This document shows positions 52,183 through 60,955 of a stretch of 64,000 bases of DNA, in pieces (positions within the stretch are counted from its first letter, which is position 1; every line of letters starts with the position of its first letter). The position numbers were made by a program, and so were the translations under genes. The notes under the pieces are model-generated. The model worked only from the letters and a program-made list of their open reading frames with translations. It was not told where the DNA came from and did no database searches. The stretch comes from DATEPR01 sp036273855 (GTDB lineage: Bacteria; Actinomycetota; Actinomycetes; Mycobacteriales; Pseudonocardiaceae), in contig DASUGU010000124.1 of assembly GCA_036273855.1 (NCBI GenBank), forward strand, positions 1-64,000, in the 5' to 3' direction.

Positions 52183-53118
52183 ATGGCTCAACAGCGTTCG
52201 CTTGAACTAGAAAGGTGTCGCGATTGGCGGCAGGGCGATGTGTTCCGTGGTGCCAGGACGTTTGTCTTCGACGGGGCGTGGAAGCCTTCTCCCATCGAGA
52301 CTACGTATGGCGCGGTTGTTGTCAGCCAGTCCTGCGATGCTTCGCTGCCGAGCAGGGCGCGTATCCAAATCGCCCCGTTGGTGCGGTTAGAAGATCCTCA
52401 CGACGCGAATGAGGCTGCTGCCGGGAAGCGGCCTCAGTTCGTCGCGGTACCGCAACTTGGCTCGGACTTCTTCGCCGATCTCGATGGGATCATCACGGTG
52501 TCCAAGGCGGCACTGCTTTCGTGTGAACGTGTCGCTGGAGTTCAGACGGACAAACAGATTCGTGAGTTCGCGTTCTCGGTGGCACGCCGGTTCGGCCGCT
52601 TTGCCTACCCCGACGAAGTAGTCGAGTGCCTCAGTCCACTCACAAAGGCAATCAGGTCGAAGGCGCACAAGGAACAGTCTCCTATTGGGAAGGCATTGAC
52701 CAGGGTCCACTCGTTCAGGGTGCACTGCGAAGACTGGACAACGGCGCCCTATGAGCTGACGCTCGTCGTCATCATGGAACCGGACGTAGTGCCGTCAGAT
52801 CTCGATGGCATCAATGATCCTCCCGACACGATAGACGCACCTAGCGACGACAAGCTCAACGACCAGATCACTGCGTATGCTGTCTATCTGGACGCAATGG
52901 ACCGTAGCCCGGCGGAGCGGTATTACGCCTGGCAATATCTCGCCGAGGCATGGGCGCGCCAGTGCCAACAGACGGCGATATCGAATGGGCTCACAGCCCA
53001 TGTCGCCTCGGTTACCGCAGAACTTGACGCAGTCGACAGCTTCCCGCTATCGCGATATCTGATCACTGAGAGCCTGGATCTCGACTACCTGTCCGACTCA
53101 CGCAAACCGATCACTTAG
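52183..53118 (+). CDS. Unknown protein with SQSCD motif (311 aa)
   Basis: I do not recognise a named family. The N-terminal region contains GAVVVSQSCDASL (residues 43-55) and a following strand IQIAPLVRLE. Motifs of the form VVVSQ-S/T-CD recur in uncharacterised phage- and defence-associated proteins, where the cysteine is conserved; that comparison is from memory. The rest is mixed alpha/beta with no catalytic signature that I can assign. ATG 52183 is used although its ribosome site is weak; the in-frame GTG 52084 would overlap the previous gene. Confidence 0.6.
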   Translation: MAQQRSLELERCRDWRQGDVFRGARTFVFDGAWKPSPIETTYGAVVVSQSCDASLPSRARIQIAPLVRLEDPHDANEAAAGKRPQFVAVPQLGSDFFADLDGIITVSKAALLSCERVAGVQTDKQIREFAFSVARRFGRFAYPDEVVECLSPLTKAIRSKAHKEQSPIGKALTRVHSFRVHCEDWTTAPYELTLVVIMEPDVVPSDLDGINDPPDTIDAPSDDKLNDQITAYAVYLDAMDRSPAERYYAWQYLAEAWARQCQQTAISNGLTAHVASVTAELDAVDSFPLSRYLITESLDLDYLSDSRKPIT

Positions 53119-53465
53119 ATTAGCAGTACGGGTCCGTCGCGTCGGTGACGGTCGGCGGGCAGGACAATGATGTGGCACTCTTGTAATGCCCCAGCATAAG
53201 CACTTGCTGGAGTTTCAATCGAGCACAGCTTCCGATTGTTCAGACACAACCTGGACTGGAACGCTCGAAGCTGCGCTTGCCCGAGGCTGCCGACCGGTGG
53301 TTTCTGGCGGTCACGAACGGCATACGCAGCGCCCCGACTCCGCTCGTGCCATCGTTGCTGCGCGCAACCCGCCGCGGGCACGTCAATATCGTGTCCAAGT
53401 TTGGCTGCCCACGCACGGTTAGGTGCTGTTTGCCTGGTCAGATCGTTGCGCCGATGCCAGTGGGC
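53119..53465. other. Right end of the element before attR, no gene found
   Basis: These are 347 bases with no convincing open frame. The region may hold integrase arm sites. No repeat of the left-end sequence was noticed apart from the att core. Confidence 0.35.
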
Positions 53466-53527
53466 GCGGACTGTAAATCCGTCGGCTTGTCCTACGAAGG
53501 TTCGAATCCTTCACCCGCCACACCAGC
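53466..53527 (+). repeat. attR: 62-bp copy of the tRNA-Tyr 3' half
   Basis: Identical to attL at 35311-35372. The 5' half of the tRNA is absent here, so this copy is not a functional gene. It marks the right boundary of the element. The chromosomal terminator that originally followed tRNA-Tyr now follows this copy. Confidence 0.95.
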
Positions 53528-53529
53528 GA

Positions 53530-53569
53530 ATCGCCCCTGTGACCAGCACAAACAGGTCACAGGGGCGAT
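53530..53569 (+). terminator. Original chromosomal terminator of tRNA-Tyr
   Basis: ATCGCCCCTGTGACC (53530-53544) pairs perfectly with GGTCACAGGGGCGAT (53555-53569) around a 10-base loop, followed by CTTGT. Its 5' arm is repeated at 55475-55489. Confidence 0.8.
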
Positions 53570-53891
53570 CTTGTCCTATCCGGCCGGCTACGGCCCGATC
53601 CGGCCAGTTGTGGAAAATGCGTGTCCAAGTTTCCGGCGCGTTGCCGACGGCGCCGACCAGGTAACTACGCACTGGTCGTCACGTGGTCCCACGCAAGGCG
53701 TCCGCTTGGTTTTCGACAAGCGACTTCCTCCGGGAGTGTCCTTGCCTGAACCGGGTTGGCGACTGATCGTAAGCGGATTGGCCCCGATACCTGCTGAGGT
53801 TACGGGGGCCTGCGCACTTTCGAACGACCTCCGGGGCACCCCGGTCATGCGTGCTAGCCCGCACGGATTGGGCTGGTGCCACTTCGTCGGG
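53570..53891. other. Intergenic region right of the element
   Basis: These 322 bases follow the terminator. No gene or regulatory motif is convincing. The methyltransferase gene ends at the right edge on the minus strand. Confidence 0.35.
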
Positions 53892-54761
53892 TCACCCGTT
53901 GCGCGGGAGCAGTCGGCCCACGCCGGCGTAGACGAACGTTCGTGTCGCTGCGGGCACCGGCTGCTCGTCCGGGTCGGGCCGCCAGTCGGCCAACTCCACC
54001 AGGCCGGGCTCCACCAGCTCCGTCCTGGCGAACCAGGCAGCGATCTGGTCCCAGGAGCGGGCAACCACCGGTTCCTTCGCCTGCTTGTACAGATGCTGCA
54101 CGTCCTGCGCCCGTGACCGCAGATCCGACGCGACGCCGTCCTGCGTGGTGGTGCTGATGGCCAGGTAGCTACCCGGCGCCATGGCGTCCAGGTACGCCGA
54201 GATGATCCCAGCAGGATCATCCTCATCGGACACATACAGCAGCACCGACGCCAGCACCAGCCCGACCGGCCGGGTGAAGTCCAACAGTCGCGCGACCTCG
54301 GGGTGCCCCAACACGCCGGCCACGTCGCGCAGGTCCGCCTGGATGATGCCCGCCTGGTCGCCGGCACCCTCCCGGGCCAACAGTTGTCGCGCCTGGTGGT
54401 AGGCCACGCCTTCCCGGTCCACGTACACGGTGCGGGCCTGGATGCCCGCGGCCTGGGCGATCTGGTGTGTATTGCCTACGGTCGGAATCCCCGACCCCAG
54501 ATCCAGGAACTGCCGCACGCCCTGATCCAGCAGGTAGCGCACCGCGCGTCGCAGCCAAGCCCGGTTGGTGCGCGCGACCAGTGCCGCTTGAGGTGCCGCC
54601 CGCATCACCTGCTCGGCGAACTCGCGGTCCACCTCGAAGTTGTGGTGACCGCCGAGCATGTAGTCATAGGCCCGCGCGGCGGACACGGTGCTCATGTCCA
54701 GCGTCGGCAACTCCCCGAACGGGGACTCGGGCGACTCGTCGCGCGGGAAGCTGGTCGTCAC
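53892..54761 (-). CDS. SAM-dependent methyltransferase of the DUF574 type
   Basis: A 289-aa protein. The motifs SAARAYDYMLGGHHNFEVDR (about residues 28-47), RAVRYLLDQGVRQFLDLGSGIPT (SAM-binding loop) and ARTVYVDREGVAYHQARQLL are those of the actinobacterial DUF574/S-adenosyl-methyltransferase family, which has many copies per genome. The target is unknown. GTG 54761 gives the usual short N-terminus. No operon partner is seen. Confidence 0.88.
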   Translation of the reverse strand: MTTSFPRDESPESPFGELPTLDMSTVSAARAYDYMLGGHHNFEVDREFAEQVMRAAPQAALVARTNRAWLRRAVRYLLDQGVRQFLDLGSGIPTVGNTHQIAQAAGIQARTVYVDREGVAYHQARQLLAREGAGDQAGIIQADLRDVAGVLGHPEVARLLDFTRPVGLVLASVLLYVSDEDDPAGIISAYLDAMAPGSYLAISTTTQDGVASDLRSRAQDVQHLYKQAKEPVVARSWDQIAAWFARTELVEPGLVELADWRPDPDEQPVPAATRTFVYAGVGRLLPRNG

Positions 54762-55181
54762 GGGCGCTCCCGATCGGCTGGCGGGCGGTACGGGACGCCT
54801 CAGCGTAGCCGCGGACTGACTCGGTCGGTCATCAGCGCAGCGCCCGACAGTCCACCGGCAGAGCCGCCAGCCCGGCCACGACACCCGCCCACTCCAACCA
54901 ATGCACGGACAGGCGCTTGGCCGCACACGTCATCGCCAACAACCCGTGTCTTCCAAGGGGAGTTGCCCGATTTGTAGCGCCGTGCGTCCTGTAGTCATGG
55001 CCGCGCCGACTAGCACTTCACTTACGCTCGGGCAATAGACCGAACGAGTGGTGACTCGCACGGACGTGTGGCGGTGGGTTCAGGTGGGCTGCGCCCGCCG
55101 CCTAGCCAGGTACGCATGGGCGCTGCCGCTGGCGCCGCACAGCGGACCCGCCAGGGCGTCCGGACGGATCGGAGCAGGCCG
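54762..55181. other. Intergenic region between methyltransferase and small membrane gene
   Basis: These are 420 bases. A 33-codon open frame on the minus strand (54832-54933, starting MTCAAKRLSVHWLEW) has a hydrophobic middle but no ribosome site, so it is not called. Nothing else stands out. Confidence 0.3.
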
Positions 55182-55448
55182 ATGCAGGCACGCCGCGTTG
55201 GCGCCATGCTGACCGGCAGCGGCGTGTTGGGTGCGATGCTGCACGCCGGATGGATCGGTGCGATCGTGCTGATCGCCACCGTCGCGATACTGGTGGGCGC
55301 CCTGTGCTGGGTCCTGGCAGATTCGGATCGTTCCGGCCGGCTAACCAAGGTGCTGGCAGCGTGGCGGACGGCACCACCCCAGCACGGGCTGGCCCGGCAC
55401 CGATCATCGTCGCCCGGCCGCGGCGCAATGGACGACGATCGAAGCTGA
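55182..55448 (+). CDS. Small AICE-type membrane protein (88 aa)
   Basis: ATG 55182 follows GGAGCAGG. The protein MQARRVGAMLTGSGVLGAM has one strong helix (GWIGAIVLIATVAILVGALCWVL) followed by ADSDRSGRLTKVLAAWR, a pattern I associate with small proteins of Streptomyces-type integrative elements. It ends four bases before a degraded att copy, so it may be left over from an older element. Confidence 0.45.
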   Translation: MQARRVGAMLTGSGVLGAMLHAGWIGAIVLIATVAILVGALCWVLADSDRSGRLTKVLAAWRTAPPQHGLARHRSSSPGRGAMDDDRS

Positions 55449-55451
55449 TCG

Positions 55452-55489
55452 TCCTTGACCCGCCACACCAGCGAGTCGCCCCTGTGACC
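55452..55489 (+). repeat. Third, partial copy of the tRNA-Tyr end plus terminator arm
   Basis: TCCTTGACCCGCC, then ACACCAGCGAGTCGCCCC and TGTGACC, matches 53507-53544 at 36 of 38 bases. It covers the 3' end of tRNA-Tyr and the first arm of its terminator. This is the footprint of an earlier integration or rearrangement at the same att site. Confidence 0.8.
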
Positions 55490-55841
55490 GGGCCAGTAGC
55501 ACCGCCACGTCGTTTTCGGCGGCGAGCCGGTCCGCGATCCGCAGCGCCAGGGGTGCGGCGCTGCAGAACCCGATCACGGTGACCGGCCCCGCTGCGGCCG
55601 CTGCGGTGAACGACTCGGCGTACTCGGCGGCGATCCGGTCCAGCGGCACGTAGTCCGTGCCACGAGCGAGATCCGCCGCCGGGTCGAGCTGGTGGATCGC
55701 CAGGTCGTCCAGCCGGTCGGCGAGCAGCTTCCCGAGGCGCCGCGTGGTCGAGAACGGTTGGAAGTCCGCGGCCTGCACCGATCCGGCCCCGCCCTGGGTG
55801 AGCCGCGGGGTCGGGAACGCGGAACGCACCGCCTGGTCCAT
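55490..55841 (-). pseudogene. Alpha/beta-hydrolase or thioesterase fragment, truncated at the att remnant
   Basis: From ATG 55841 (MDQAVRSAFPTPRL) the frame encodes about 117 residues, with a possible nucleophile elbow VTVIGFCSAAPLALRIADRL near residues 91-110 and then ENDVAVLLA. The similarity stops where the att-like copy begins at 55489. The frame then runs through unrelated bases to a stop at 55404. The C-terminal half with the remaining catalytic residues is missing. Confidence 0.55.
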
Positions 55842-56114
55842 GACTGCCTCTCTTCGCCCGGTGTGACCGGCCGGAGGTAGCGGCTGGGATGGACGAACAC
55901 CATGTCCTCCCAGGCGTATCGGTGGCACGCCACGGTTGTCCGCCGGCGACGGCAGCTGCCTGCGTCGCGGTTGATCCACGGTCGCACCGCGGTGACCCGG
56001 TCGCATCTACGCCGTTGCGCCGTCTCAGTTGGCGGATCGGGGCGGCGAGCGCAACAGCCGCGCCAAGCCCGGAAACTGCCCACGCCGGCCGGATCGCTCT
56101 GATCTACTCTGCCC

Positions 56115-58934
56115 ATGCCGAACACAGTGCGAAGAACGCTGCCCCGACTGGCCGCCACCGTCGTCGCAGTCGCAGCGGTCATAACGGGCACCATGGCCGG
56201 AACCGCCACCGCGGTCGACGCCGCGCCGCAATCTGTGCACCCGCACACGAGTTTGTCCGACACACCCAATCTGTCCGGCAAGTTCGTGGCCGTCAAACCG
56301 GTCCGCGTGCTGGACACCAGGGATGGCACGGGAACCGGCGGTCTGACCGGACCGGTCGGACCAAATTCCAGCGCGATTCTGGACGTTTCCAACGTCACCG
56401 GGAATCCGTCGATCGCGGCCACCGCCGTGGTGCTCAACGTCACGGTCACGAATCCGACCGCGTCGAGTTTCGTCTCGGTTTTCCCCGACGGTTTCACCCG
56501 GCCATCGACGTCCAATCTGAACTTCAACAAGGGGCAGACCATTCCGAACCTGGTCACCGTGCCGGTCGGGAATGGCAAGATCGATTTCTTCAACCACGTC
56601 GGAAACACCGACATCGTCGCTGACCTGTTCGGCTACTACACACTCGACGAGAGCGCGGCCACGTTCGCGACGCTGCCACCGACCCGCATCCTGGACACCC
56701 GGTCGGGCACCGGCGTCGCCAAGGCACCGGTCGGCGCCGGCAAGACGATCTCCCTTCAGGTCGAGGGCGTCCACGGCGTGCCGAGCACCGGCGTCAGCGC
56801 CGTCGTGCTCAACGTCACCGTCACCGATCCCACGGCGACCAGCTTTCTCAGCGTGTTCCCGGACGGCACCGGCGGACCCGGCACGTCGAACCTGAACTTC
56901 CTGGCGAAACAGACCACGGCCAACTCGGTCATCGTGCCGGTCGGCGCCGACGGCAAGGTCGACTTCTTCAACCACATCGGCTCGGTGGACGTGATCGCCG
57001 ACATCTCCGGTTACTTCGTCACGAACGCGGCAGGCACCGTGCCGCACGCCGACGTCTACGACGTGGACGGCCCGACCCGGATCATGGACACCCGATCGGG
57101 CACGGGAGTCGCGAAAGCGCCTGTCGGGGCCGGCAGGACGGTGTCGCTGAAGATCAACGGGGTGGGCGATCTCCCGCCGGCCGGTGTCAAGGCCGTCGTG
57201 CTCAACCTGACGGTCACCGACCCGACGGCCTCCAGTTTCGTGACGGCCTTCCCGGACGGCACCGCGGTGCCCGGCGCGTCCAGCATCAACTTCGGACCTG
57301 GGCAGACGGCCGCCAACCTGGTCGTCGTACCGGTCGGCGCCGACGGCAAGGTCGACTTCTTCAACCACGTCGGCTCCGTGGACGTCGTCGCGGACATCCT
57401 CGGCTACTACACGTCCGGCGCGACCATGGGCATCTCGTCGGCCGGATTCACCACCTCCACTGTGGACGCTTCCGCCGGCGGTGCGGGCGTGACGGTGAAC
57501 TGGACGGTCACCGACTCCAATCCCGCCGCGAACGTCGTGTTCGGCGACATCCAGTTCCGGATGGCGGGCGCCGCACCGAACACGTACGTCGGCCAGACCT
57601 ACGATGTCCAGTACGTACTCGGCAACAGCTTCTGCTGCAACGGATCCACGTTCGTCGGCGGCGACACCGCGAGTTCGGACTACACCGACACGTTCTTCGT
57701 GCCGCAGTTCGCGGACGCGGCCACCGCCCACTGGGTGATCACGCTGGTGACGGTCACCGACGACCAGGGCGGGTCACTGGTGGCGTCCGGTTCGGATCTG
57801 AACGGTGTCGCCGACACTCTGACGGCCACCGAGCAGATCGACACGAACCTGCCGTTCGTCCAGGGCGTGGACTTCTTCGCCAACCTGGCAGGCGGCCACC
57901 CGTTCGTCTACGACGGCGTGTCCAACACCGGGCATTACACGTTGAACGTGCAGGATTTCTTCTCCGGTTTCTGGAAGGGCACTCTCACCCTCACAGGACC
58001 GGGCGGCCGCACACTGACGGCCGGTTTCAGCATGGAGAACGTCAACGGCAACGAGACGAGCAACACCTGTCAGGGCGACATCCACCAGGAGCAGTGTGAT
58101 CCGCTGGTGCTGTTCCCGAAGGGCACCCCGGCGGGCGTCTGGACGGTCACGCGGGTCACGGCCACGGACAACGCGGGCACCACGGCCACGTCCGTCCTGA
58201 GCACGGCGCCGATCACGGTCGGCAACGACGCGGCCTTCAGCGCGAACACGTTCAAGGCCACGCCCAACCCGGCGAACAACTGGCGGAGCAGCGCGCAGAT
58301 CGCCGTCTCGCTCAAGGTCTCCGGAGCGAAGGGCGGCATCAGTTCGATCTTCGTCGACGCGTCGGTGGGCGCGACGAACTGCCTCGCCCTGTCCGCCACC
58401 CCGACGGCGAACCCGGACGGGAGCCTCTCGGTGCCGATCCGCCTCGACCAGAACCAGACCGGTTGCGGCGTCAGCGGCATCGCGGTGGTGGACGGCGCCG
58501 GTGACGTCGCGCTGTACGGGCAGGAGTACAGCGCGCCCGATCCCGGCATCACCGTCACCAGGGTGCCGGACACCACGGCGCCGAACGCGACGTCGGCGGC
58601 GCTGGGCGTGACCACGATCAGCCAGAGCGAACTGGCGAACCGGAGCATCGTGGGCACCGTGCACGTCGTGCCGGGGATCGCACCGGTCAACGGGACCAGG
58701 GTGTTCGTGTTCGACGGTTCGGGCACCGTGGTGGGGCAGTCCGGCGGTGGCACGTCCGAGGGTCCCGACGGCGAGGTCACCTTCGACATCCCGATCCCGT
58801 CGAGCGTGGCCCCGGGCACGTACACCATCGGCTTCACGCTGATCGACGCCGGAAACCTGAGCACCTCCTACGGTCCACCCAGTGGCCTGCCCACCCCGGG
58901 TGGTCCACTCCAGTTGACGGTGACCGCCGGCTGA
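56115..58934 (+). CDS. Secreted protein with three tandem beta repeats and Ig-like C-terminal region
   Basis: A 939-aa exported protein. The signal peptide (residues 1-37) probably ends AVDAA-PQ. Three repeats of about 112 residues follow at 62-176, 190-301 and 321-432. Each opens with V/I-x-LDTRxGTG and closes with KVDFFNHxGxxDVVADxxGYY, a unit often attached to actinobacterial cell-wall enzymes and surface proteins. The remaining ~500 residues are Thr/Ser-rich beta-sandwich-like modules. No catalytic domain or sortase signal is seen, so an adhesive or matrix role is possible. DNA of repeats 2 and 3 is nearly identical at their ends (56938-57005 and 57330-57397). Confidence 0.82.
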   Translation: MPNTVRRTLPRLAATVVAVAAVITGTMAGTATAVDAAPQSVHPHTSLSDTPNLSGKFVAVKPVRVLDTRDGTGTGGLTGPVGPNSSAILDVSNVTGNPSIAATAVVLNVTVTNPTASSFVSVFPDGFTRPSTSNLNFNKGQTIPNLVTVPVGNGKIDFFNHVGNTDIVADLFGYYTLDESAATFATLPPTRILDTRSGTGVAKAPVGAGKTISLQVEGVHGVPSTGVSAVVLNVTVTDPTATSFLSVFPDGTGGPGTSNLNFLAKQTTANSVIVPVGADGKVDFFNHIGSVDVIADISGYFVTNAAGTVPHADVYDVDGPTRIMDTRSGTGVAKAPVGAGRTVSLKINGVGDLPPAGVKAVVLNLTVTDPTASSFVTAFPDGTAVPGASSINFGPGQTAANLVVVPVGADGKVDFFNHVGSVDVVADILGYYTSGATMGISSAGFTTSTVDASAGGAGVTVNWTVTDSNPAANVVFGDIQFRMAGAAPNTYVGQTYDVQYVLGNSFCCNGSTFVGGDTASSDYTDTFFVPQFADAATAHWVITLVTVTDDQGGSLVASGSDLNGVADTLTATEQIDTNLPFVQGVDFFANLAGGHPFVYDGVSNTGHYTLNVQDFFSGFWKGTLTLTGPGGRTLTAGFSMENVNGNETSNTCQGDIHQEQCDPLVLFPKGTPAGVWTVTRVTATDNAGTTATSVLSTAPITVGNDAAFSANTFKATPNPANNWRSSAQIAVSLKVSGAKGGISSIFVDASVGATNCLALSATPTANPDGSLSVPIRLDQNQTGCGVSGIAVVDGAGDVALYGQEYSAPDPGITVTRVPDTTAPNATSAALGVTTISQSELANRSIVGTVHVVPGIAPVNGTRVFVFDGSGTVVGQSGGGTSEGPDGEVTFDIPIPSSVAPGTYTIGFTLIDAGNLSTSYGPPSGLPTPGGPLQLTVTAG

Positions 58935-58937
58935 CCG

Positions 58938-58974
58938 GACGCGGTAGGGGAAGCGGGACCTCCCCTACCGCGTC
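58938..58974 (+). terminator. Strong hairpin terminator after the secreted protein gene
   Basis: GACGCGGTAGGGG (58938-58950) pairs perfectly with CCCCTACCGCGTC (58962-58974) around an 11-base loop. It begins four bases after the stop codon. Confidence 0.85.
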
Positions 58975-58982
58975 GTGTCGCA

Positions 58983-60149
58983 GTGCGGGGGCGACCGCCG
59001 CGATCACCGGCTACGGGCGCGGCCGGGTCCACGCTGCTGGCGTGCGGCTTGAGCCTGCTGTCCGTGGCCTCCACCGGGTCGGCGCAGATGCGTGCCGCGT
59101 CGCTGTGGGATGCCGCGTCGGCCGTCGGTGCCGCGGCCGGGCCACTGGTGGGCGGTGCGCTGGTCGACTCGACCGGGTGGCAGGGCCTGTTCTGGATCGA
59201 CGCCGCCATCGCGGCCGCGCGCGTCCCGCTGACGCTGGCCACGGTTCCCGAGTCGAGCGATCCGGACCGGCCGCACACCCTGGACATCGCCGGCATGCTG
59301 CTGATCGCCGTGGCCCTGGTACCGCTCGTGCTCGGCCTGTCCCAGGGGCCGGAGTGGGGCTGGGTGTCGGCGGCGACGCTGCTGTGCTTCGCGGTGACCG
59401 TGCTGGGCGTGATCGGGTTCGTCATGGTGGAGCGGCGGGTCCGGTCGCCGCTGCTGGACCTGCGGCTGTTGCGCAACAAGGTGCTGGTCGGCGCCACGCT
59501 GGCGATCCTGATCGTGGCCGGCGCGATCAACGGCCTGATGTACGTGATCAGCCTGTACTTCCAGGACCCGGCCGGCCTGCACATGAGCCCGTTGCAGGCC
59601 GGGCTGGCCACCCTCCCGGCGGCGGCCGGCATCGTGGTGGTGGCGCCGTTCGTCAGCGGTCTGGCCGCCCGGTTCGGCACCCGGCAGGTGATCGGGGTCG
59701 GCTTCCTCATCACCACGGCCGGGTTCGCCGTGCTGGTGCTGCTGACGCCGTCCTGGGGTCACGGCCTGTTCGTGTTGCCGCTGGTGGGGATCGCCGTGGG
59801 CATGGGCCTGTCCAACGGGTGCGCGTCCTCGGCCGCGACGGCGTCGGTGCCGCAGCACGCGGTGGGCGCCGCGTCCGGGGTCTCCAACATGGCCCGCTAC
59901 GTCGGCGCCGCGCCGATGACGGCGGCGGCCGCGACGATCTACAGCACGGCGGCCGCGTCGCACGCCGTGTCCCAGGCCGAGGCGCTCACCAACGGGGTGG
60001 CACGGTCCGCGCTGCTGATGGCGATCGCGGCCGGTGTGGGCGTCGTCGCGTCGCTGCTCTACCGGCACCGCCCCGAGCGCGCCGGCACCACCGACCGGGT
60101 GGTGGCCGCCGCTGTGGTGGTGCACACCATTCCGGCCACTGGTCGGTAG
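58983..60149 (+). pseudogene. MFS multidrug-type transporter missing its N-terminus
   Basis: The 388-aa frame starts within what is normally helix 4 of a 14-helix EmrB/QacA-type transporter. The motif-C region AVGAAAGPLVGGALVDSTGWQGLFWID appears at residue ~47, whereas intact members have it near residue 150. Ten downstream helices and the rest of the protein are intact. The missing ~100 residues would lie in the terminator of the preceding gene, so this is a truncated remnant, although it could still be translated from GTG 58983. Confidence 0.7.
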
Positions 60150-60258
60150 GTCACCGAATTAAGTTTTCGCGTACGGCGGAAAACCGTCGCCCGGGTCACC
60201 CGGCAATCTCTGGCGGTCCGGTACTCGTATCCCGTCTAGCCACCTTGAGGAGGCGTGG

Positions 60259-60777
60259 ATGGGCGGATATTCCCGGGGACTGGCCCTGGTCGCCGGTCTG
60301 GGTGCCGCGGCTGCCGTGTTGGTGGCCTGTGGCAACGGCACCGGTGCCGCCCCCGACCCGGACGACTCCGTCATGGCACCGGCGGCCATCGCCACCAGTT
60401 CGGTCGCCGGCCTGGGCACCGTGCTGGTCGACGCCGCCGGCAAGACCCTCTACTTCACCGATCAGGACACGAACGGCACGGTCCGGTGCACCGGCGCCTG
60501 CCTCGGCGCCTGGCTCCCGGCCCTGGCGGCGGGCACCACGCTGCCGCCCGGTTCGGTGGCCGGCCTGAGCGTGATCAAACGCCCGGACGACGGCCGGGAG
60601 CAGTTCACCTACCAGGGCCAACCGCTCTACGAATTCCATCTTGACGGCATGGCCGGGCAGATCAACGGCAACGAGGCACACGACCGGTTCGGTGGGACGT
60701 CGTTCACCTGGCACGCCGCCGTGGTGGCCGGAACGGCTGTCGTATCGAGCAACGAGGGCGGCATTCCCGGCTACTGA
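60259..60777 (+). CDS. Lipoprotein with YxFxxD-type repeats (COG4315-like)
   Basis: A 172-aa protein. A signal sequence ends in the lipobox LVACG (C34), followed by a short linker. Two repeat units of the secreted COG4315 family follow: KTLYFTDQDTNGTVRCTGAC and QPLYEFHLDGMAGQINGN. The protein is surface-anchored. Function is unknown, possibly redox- or haem-related as proposed for the family. GAGGAGGCG precedes ATG 60259 by about 3-5 bases. Confidence 0.88.
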   Translation: MGGYSRGLALVAGLGAAAAVLVACGNGTGAAPDPDDSVMAPAAIATSSVAGLGTVLVDAAGKTLYFTDQDTNGTVRCTGACLGAWLPALAAGTTLPPGSVAGLSVIKRPDDGREQFTYQGQPLYEFHLDGMAGQINGNEAHDRFGGTSFTWHAAVVAGTAVVSSNEGGIPGY

Positions 60778-60955
60778 CGAATAGCCGGAAAACAGAATGT
60801 GCGTGGTTCGGCGAATGGTCGCCAGCATGAATTCCGGGCAACAGCGGCCGGTCTCCGCCGTGGCGTGACAGTCACCACAGGTGCATGCCCTGGGCGCTTC
60901 CGCGACGTAAACAGAGTCGTCAAGAAGCCGCAAAGGTCGACCCGTTGGGAGAGCC

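Larger units (their letters stand above)
35373..53527. mobile_element. AICE (actinomycete integrative and conjugative element) in tRNA-Tyr, 18.2 kb
   Basis: The element is bounded by exact 62-bp att repeats, with the intact tRNA at the left. The backbone is integrase and excisionase at the left, DUF3631 ATPase plus DUF2742 for replication, an FtsK/TraB-type DNA translocase with a DUF2637-type membrane partner, a divergent GntR repressor and small membrane proteins. There is no relaxase or type IV secretion system. That combination defines AICEs such as pSAM2, which move double-stranded DNA by TraB. All transfer and replication genes appear intact. Two cassettes of unknown function lie at the ends (35797-37250 and 50626-53118), and a phosphotransferase with two TPR-type regulators lies in the middle. 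Confidence 0.93.

Noticed and set aside
53466..53547. Second tRNA-Tyr gene
   Set aside because: Only the 3' half is present; the acceptor 5' strand and D-arm are missing, so it is attR.
55889..56623. 244-codon frame overlapping the start of the secreted protein
   Set aside because: Out of frame with a gene that has a clear signal peptide and repeats; histidine/arginine-rich shadow.
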